Positions 31,844 to 35,135 of a DNA stretch of 35,135 nt are shown piece after piece. The DNA comes from Candidatus Bruticola papionis (lineage in GTDB: Bacteria; Vulcanimicrobiota; Xenobia; Xenobiales; Xenobiaceae): positions 1-35,135 of the forward strand of contig DHKB01000005.1 in assembly GCA_002407045.1 (NCBI GenBank), read 5' to 3'. The stretch's first letter is position 1; each line of letters begins with the position of its first letter. The translations under genes were made by a program, and so were the position numbers. Below the pieces are notes generated by a model. The model saw nothing but the letters and a program-made list of their open reading frames with translations, was not told where the DNA came from and did not search any database.

Positions 31844-33481
31844 TCAATCTCCTTGTTTGTCTAAAGAATCGACCATTTCATCCAACCTTTCCAGCATAAT
31901 TTTCAAAGAATCGGCTTGCAAAGCGCTAACAAAAACGGCATCAGTCCAAACTTGACGTACGCTATCTAAAATTTCTGGAGCGGTTTTGTCTATTTTGTTA
32001 AAAACAACCAGCTGAGGAATATCGTCTAGAGCCAGTTCTTCTAAAATTTGCTGCACTGCCATAATTTGATTGGCAAATTCAGGATTAGAAATATCGACTA
32101 CATGAAGCAAAATGTCAGCGTCGCTGAGTTCTTCCAAAGTGGCTCGAAAAGCTTTGGCCAGATCTTCGGGCAAATCTTGAATAAAACCGACCGTATCAAT
32201 TAAAACGGTCTTACGCCCAGAAGGCAAACGCAATTTTCTGGAAGTAGGATCCAAAGTAGCGAAAAGACGATTCTCCACTAAAATTTTCGCTCCAGTCAAA
32301 GTACGCAAAATAGTAGATTTGCCTGCGTTAGTATATCCAACCAAATTTATAATGGGAGTGCCCGATTGCTGACGATTAGTTCTGCGGCGACGGCGCTGGC
32401 AAGATAATTGGTCGAGATCTCGTTCCAATTTGGCAATACGATCCTTTACTCGACGGCGTAAAACTTCAATTTTTGTTTCTCCAGGGCCTTTAGCACCAAT
32501 ACCTCCAGTAATACGAGACATAAAGTCATCCTTGAGTACCAAGCGCGGTAAACTATATTTCATTTGGGCTAGTTCAACTTGCAATTTACCATCTTTACTG
32601 CTGGCTCGACGAGCGAATATATCCAAAATCAATTGAGTGCGATCTATTACTTCAAGCTCGCATAATTCGGAAATAGCTCGCATTTGCGATCCGCTGAGTT
32701 CCCCTTCAAAAACAATAAGATCAGCCCCTTTTTGCATAGCGGTAATCATAATATCGGTCAACTTGCCACTACCAACCACAAATTTTGCGTCCAAACGAGG
32801 ACGTTTCTGAGTTACCACATCCACTACTTCAATATCAGCCGAAGCGGCTAATTCTGTCAATTCAGTCATGGAACGCTGCAAATCGTCAAGTTTATTGGTA
32901 GTTACGCCCACTAAAATAGCTTTGCGCATAGCTTGCCCAGTAGAGCGCGAATCGATTTTGCGGGCATATTCTTGTTCTAAAGCGTTGATTAAGCCGTAAA
33001 AATCCAACTTAAACAGATCTAAAGGCACAGGTTCTTCTACATGCCAAGGTTCTTTGTCATTAGGTTGCAACCAAGCAGCATAGATATTTCCGGGTAAACC
33101 GTTTGGCAAAGTTTCCAAAGCAGCTACAGCATCAAATCGAAGCAAAGCCAAGTCCGTCAAGTCGTCCTGGCTCAAAGGTTCGTTGCTCAAGTGGGTGTGA
33201 ATCCAACGCACACCGCGGAAACGCGATTTACCAACGCGGAAACGTCCCAATTCAGAAATCATGATAGATTTGGCATCGCCCACAAAAACTTGTAAGACGT
33301 TACCTTTGCGATCTATTAGGATACCAACTTGTCTACCTATTTCCAAAGAGATCTCGGTAAGATAGCGTCCCAATTCCCAGCTTATTAAGCTCTCTCGATC
33401 TACTCTTTTTTGAAATAAACGCAATAAAGTTTTCTTTTGGTTTGGTTTTAAGCCGACAACATTTCCTTTAATTTCAGCCAT
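31844..33481 (-). CDS. hflX: Ribosome-associated GTPase HflX, long form
   Basis: HflX is a GTPase that binds the 50S subunit and rescues stalled or hibernating ribosomes. I chose the ATG at 33481 (545 residues) with AGGGAAA upstream; a TTG 25 codons earlier has a weak site. Residues about 1-180 are an extra N-terminal domain (GLKPNQKKTLLRLFQKR..., RWIHTHLSNEPLSQDDLTDL) found in cyanobacterial and some other long HflX proteins. Then come the HflX domain (GGIGAKGPGETKIE at 326-339), a basic helix, and the G domain: G1 GYTNAGKST at 382-390, G3 DTVG at 429-432 and G4 NKID at 495-498. Length is normal for the long subfamily. Confidence 0.94.
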   Translation of the reverse strand: MAEIKGNVVGLKPNQKKTLLRLFQKRVDRESLISWELGRYLTEISLEIGRQVGILIDRKGNVLQVFVGDAKSIMISELGRFRVGKSRFRGVRWIHTHLSNEPLSQDDLTDLALLRFDAVAALETLPNGLPGNIYAAWLQPNDKEPWHVEEPVPLDLFKLDFYGLINALEQEYARKIDSRSTGQAMRKAILVGVTTNKLDDLQRSMTELTELAASADIEVVDVVTQKRPRLDAKFVVGSGKLTDIMITAMQKGADLIVFEGELSGSQMRAISELCELEVIDRTQLILDIFARRASSKDGKLQVELAQMKYSLPRLVLKDDFMSRITGGIGAKGPGETKIEVLRRRVKDRIAKLERDLDQLSCQRRRRRTNRQQSGTPIINLVGYTNAGKSTILRTLTGAKILVENRLFATLDPTSRKLRLPSGRKTVLIDTVGFIQDLPEDLAKAFRATLEELSDADILLHVVDISNPEFANQIMAVQQILEELALDDIPQLVVFNKIDKTAPEILDSVRQVWTDAVFVSALQADSLKIMLERLDEMVDSLDKQGD

Positions 33482-33568
33482 ATTCGTTTCCCTATACTTA
33501 ATTTTTTGCTTTTTTTCTTGAAACTGACCCCCTACACTATCGGCCGATTTAGACAAAGTAAAAGACGG

Positions 33569-33612
33569 CCCTGCCTTTCCGATCGAAATGCACTTAGGCA
33601 GGGTGTTTTTTT
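33569..33612 (+). terminator. Orphan plus-strand terminator upstream of hflX
   Basis: CCCTGCCT pairs with AGGCAGGG (8 pairs, 19-base loop) followed by TGTTTTTTT on the plus strand. The nearest upstream plus-strand gene already has its own terminator 1.7 kb before, and the DNA between is hflX in the opposite sense. It may end an antisense transcript or protect the downstream FHA gene from read-through. Confidence 0.75.
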
Positions 33613-33741
33613 CTAGTGTTGAAGCTAGCTCAATGAAGTATGCGGTTTCGCTTTATCTGACCTGTTGCGGTACAAACTGGCCCCAAGACTAGCGAAGCTG
33701 AGGTACGCTGCATTTTTTCTTAATGTGAGAGGGAAACTTTA

Positions 33742-35135
33742 ATGGCTTGGAGTTCTGGTCTACAACTTAGAGTAGTTGAAGGCAATGACGAAGGTAGGGT
33801 TGTCCTGCTCAACTCGCCGGAAATAACCTTAGGAAGAGCGGTCGAAACGAGTGAAGTTTCCCCGGGCTGGATTCTCTTTTCTGAGCCTACCGTATCCAGA
33901 ATTCACGCTTTATTGCAATGGGATGACGAAAGGCAGTGCTACGTCTTACAGCATCGTTCCCGCACCAACCCCACAGTAGTTGGTGATATGCCAGTAGATG
34001 GTTATCCGCTTCATCTTAACGAAAAAGTAAATTTGGGATTGCTGGGCTTTATTTTAGAGCCAGCTGAAACGCGTACCGGCAAATTGGGAGACGCTGTAAA
34101 GACTCCACAAAGCCAGGGTGTATCTCCTGGAGTGTTTGACGCTCTCAATAATTACGCTTCCAAAAGCAACAACCGACAAGATAGAGAAAATATGGCCGGT
34201 ATGGCCGGGCTGATGGATGCTGGTATGCAAGACGATGAAAAATTTGTCATGACCGTAATCCAAGGCCCTGATAAAGGAACTAATTATCCTCTTCGTGAGC
34301 CGGTTTTGGTGATCGGTCGTTTGCAAGGCCCGGCCGATCCACGCACTAGTGCCGGCGTTCTGTTGCATGACACTTCCGTTCCTAGCGAACAAGCGCTCTT
34401 AGTATGGCAAGATAGAGCAGCTACCTACGGAATTTTACAATCCGATAGCAGTAGCCAAGCTACACGCATTAGACGTATGTCTAACGGTATGCCCCGCGAA
34501 ATTATTGTGCGCAGCGATATTCCCACCGTGCTGAATGAGCGTGATATCATCATGATCGGCCGCACAGCTATGGTGCTTTCCAGCAACAAAAAACAAAGCG
34601 GTAATCACGACTTAGGCCAGACTAGTATGCATATGCCAAGTCAGCAGCCGCAGCAGCAACCTTTCCACGAATTTGATGTAGACGATAGCCAGCCTCACCG
34701 CTCTCCTTTGCGCAGTTGGAGAGATAGTAGTGCCCCTCAGCATCCCTATTCAGAGCCGTCTGCTCAGTATCAGCAGCAACCTCAACAGTCTTATCAGCCT
34801 CAGATGCGCCAAGAGTACGGAGGTTATCCTGCCAGTGGAGAAGCTCAAAACTATGGCGATTATCAACCTCAACAGCGCCGTGAAGCTTATCCTCCTCAGC
34901 CTAATAATTATCCAGGACAGCCTTCTTACCAGCAACCCGAACCTGCTCCCTACCGCGAGCAACAGCCTTATGGCTACGAGCAGCAAGCTCCTGCGCCAGC
35001 TCCCGCCTGCGTAAATAATCCTCATCCAGCAGGTGCTCCTCGTCCTGCGGGCGCCCCGCGTCCAGCTGGAGCCCCACACCCGGTCGGCGCTCCTCGTCCA
35101 GCTGGCGCCCCGCGTCCGGCTGGTGCCCCACGCCC
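33742..35135 (+). CDS. Two-FHA-domain protein with Gln/Pro-rich and hexapeptide-repeat tail (C-terminus beyond window)
   Basis: The ATG at 33742 follows GAGAGGG by 8 bases, and the frame stays open for 464 codons to the window end. FHA domain 1 (about 1-105) has the GR pair at about 31-32 and SRIH at about 52-55. FHA domain 2 (about 170-285) keeps IGR near 190 but lacks the Ser-x-x-His pair (SEQA instead), so phosphothreonine binding is doubtful. From about 300 the chain is Gln/Pro/Tyr-rich (for example YQQQPQQSYQPQ), then Ala/Pro-rich, ending in (R/H)PAGAP repeats. No membrane segment is seen in the visible part. A longer protein with another functional domain beyond the repeats is likely. 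Confidence 0.88.
   Translation, partial: MAWSSGLQLRVVEGNDEGRVVLLNSPEITLGRAVETSEVSPGWILFSEPTVSRIHALLQWDDERQCYVLQHRSRTNPTVVGDMPVDGYPLHLNEKVNLGLLGFILEPAETRTGKLGDAVKTPQSQGVSPGVFDALNNYASKSNNRQDRENMAGMAGLMDAGMQDDEKFVMTVIQGPDKGTNYPLREPVLVIGRLQGPADPRTSAGVLLHDTSVPSEQALLVWQDRAATYGILQSDSSSQATRIRRMSNGMPREIIVRSDIPTVLNERDIIMIGRTAMVLSSNKKQSGNHDLGQTSMHMPSQQPQQQPFHEFDVDDSQPHRSPLRSWRDSSAPQHPYSEPSAQYQQQPQQSYQPQMRQEYGGYPASGEAQNYGDYQPQQRREAYPPQPNNYPGQPSYQQPEPAPYREQQPYGYEQQAPAPAPACVNNPHPAGAPRPAGAPRPAGAPHPVGAPRPAGAPRPAGAPR
35023..35135 (+). repeat. 18-bp tandem repeat coding for PAGAP-type hexapeptides
   Basis: At least six copies of an 18-base unit encode RPAGAP or HPVGAP hexapeptides in frame within the FHA gene, and the array continues past the window end. 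Synonymous third-base differences between units show it is not brand new. Confidence 0.9.

Noticed and set aside
35023..35135. Possible CRISPR-like array because of regular repeats
   Set aside because: The units are contiguous, in frame and without spacers; they encode a hexapeptide repeat.

Overview
This window reads as an ordinary, gene-dense chromosomal segment of a bacterium with a peptidoglycan wall and type IV pilus-type motors. It contains no rRNA, CRISPR array, transposase or phage gene that I can recognise. The lineage cannot be fixed from sequence alone. The sigma factor is close to Firmicutes SigH and lies beside rlmB and cysS, as in Firmicutes. HflX has the long N-terminal domain common in Cyanobacteria and some other phyla. 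PilT paralogues are abundant, and an FHA-RodA-PBP cluster recalls Actinobacteria. This mosaic suggests a deep-branching or candidate phylum; an Eremiobacterota/Xenobia-like gut bacterium is a guess only. Most coding sequence is on the minus strand.

Layout. Positions 1-3.6 kb hold the 5' part of an ADP-ribosylglycohydrolase gene, a tRNA-Tyr with a consensus promoter and terminator, a secreted Sel1-repeat protein with a PAP2 phosphatase, and a tRNA-Thr with its own consensus promoter. From 3.6 to 11.4 kb are housekeeping genes on the minus strand: sigH with a long structured leader, rlmB overlapping cysS, a subtilisin-family protease without a signal peptide, a YrdC/YciO-domain protein and serS. 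From 11.5 to 15.1 kb lie a tandem pair of PilT-type ATPases, one with destroyed active-site motifs, and a divergent HEAT-like protein. From 15.2 to 18.3 kb is an unrecognised three-gene locus: two homologous helical proteins, one with an added zinc ribbon, flank a protein with a charged hexad-repeat helix and a glycine/alanine-rich tail.

From 18.4 to 22.4 kb there is a CPA2-type cation/proton antiporter coupled to a TrkA-type NAD-binding/universal-stress protein, then serC. From 22.6 to 28.7 kb is a compact minus-strand operon in the order pilT-like, pilT, FHA protein, rodA, transpeptidase PBP. It links pilus-retraction-type motors with wall-elongation enzymes and a phosphothreonine reader. 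From 28.9 to 35.1 kb come lgt, a standalone infA with a TTG start, a dicarboxylate/amino-acid:cation symporter with an unusual leader, hflX, and the start of a two-FHA-domain protein that runs off the window inside an 18-bp tandem repeat.

The most unusual content is the paralogous-pair locus at 15.2-18.3 kb, the degenerate PilT, the motor/cell-wall operon, and the structured leaders before sigH and the symporter.
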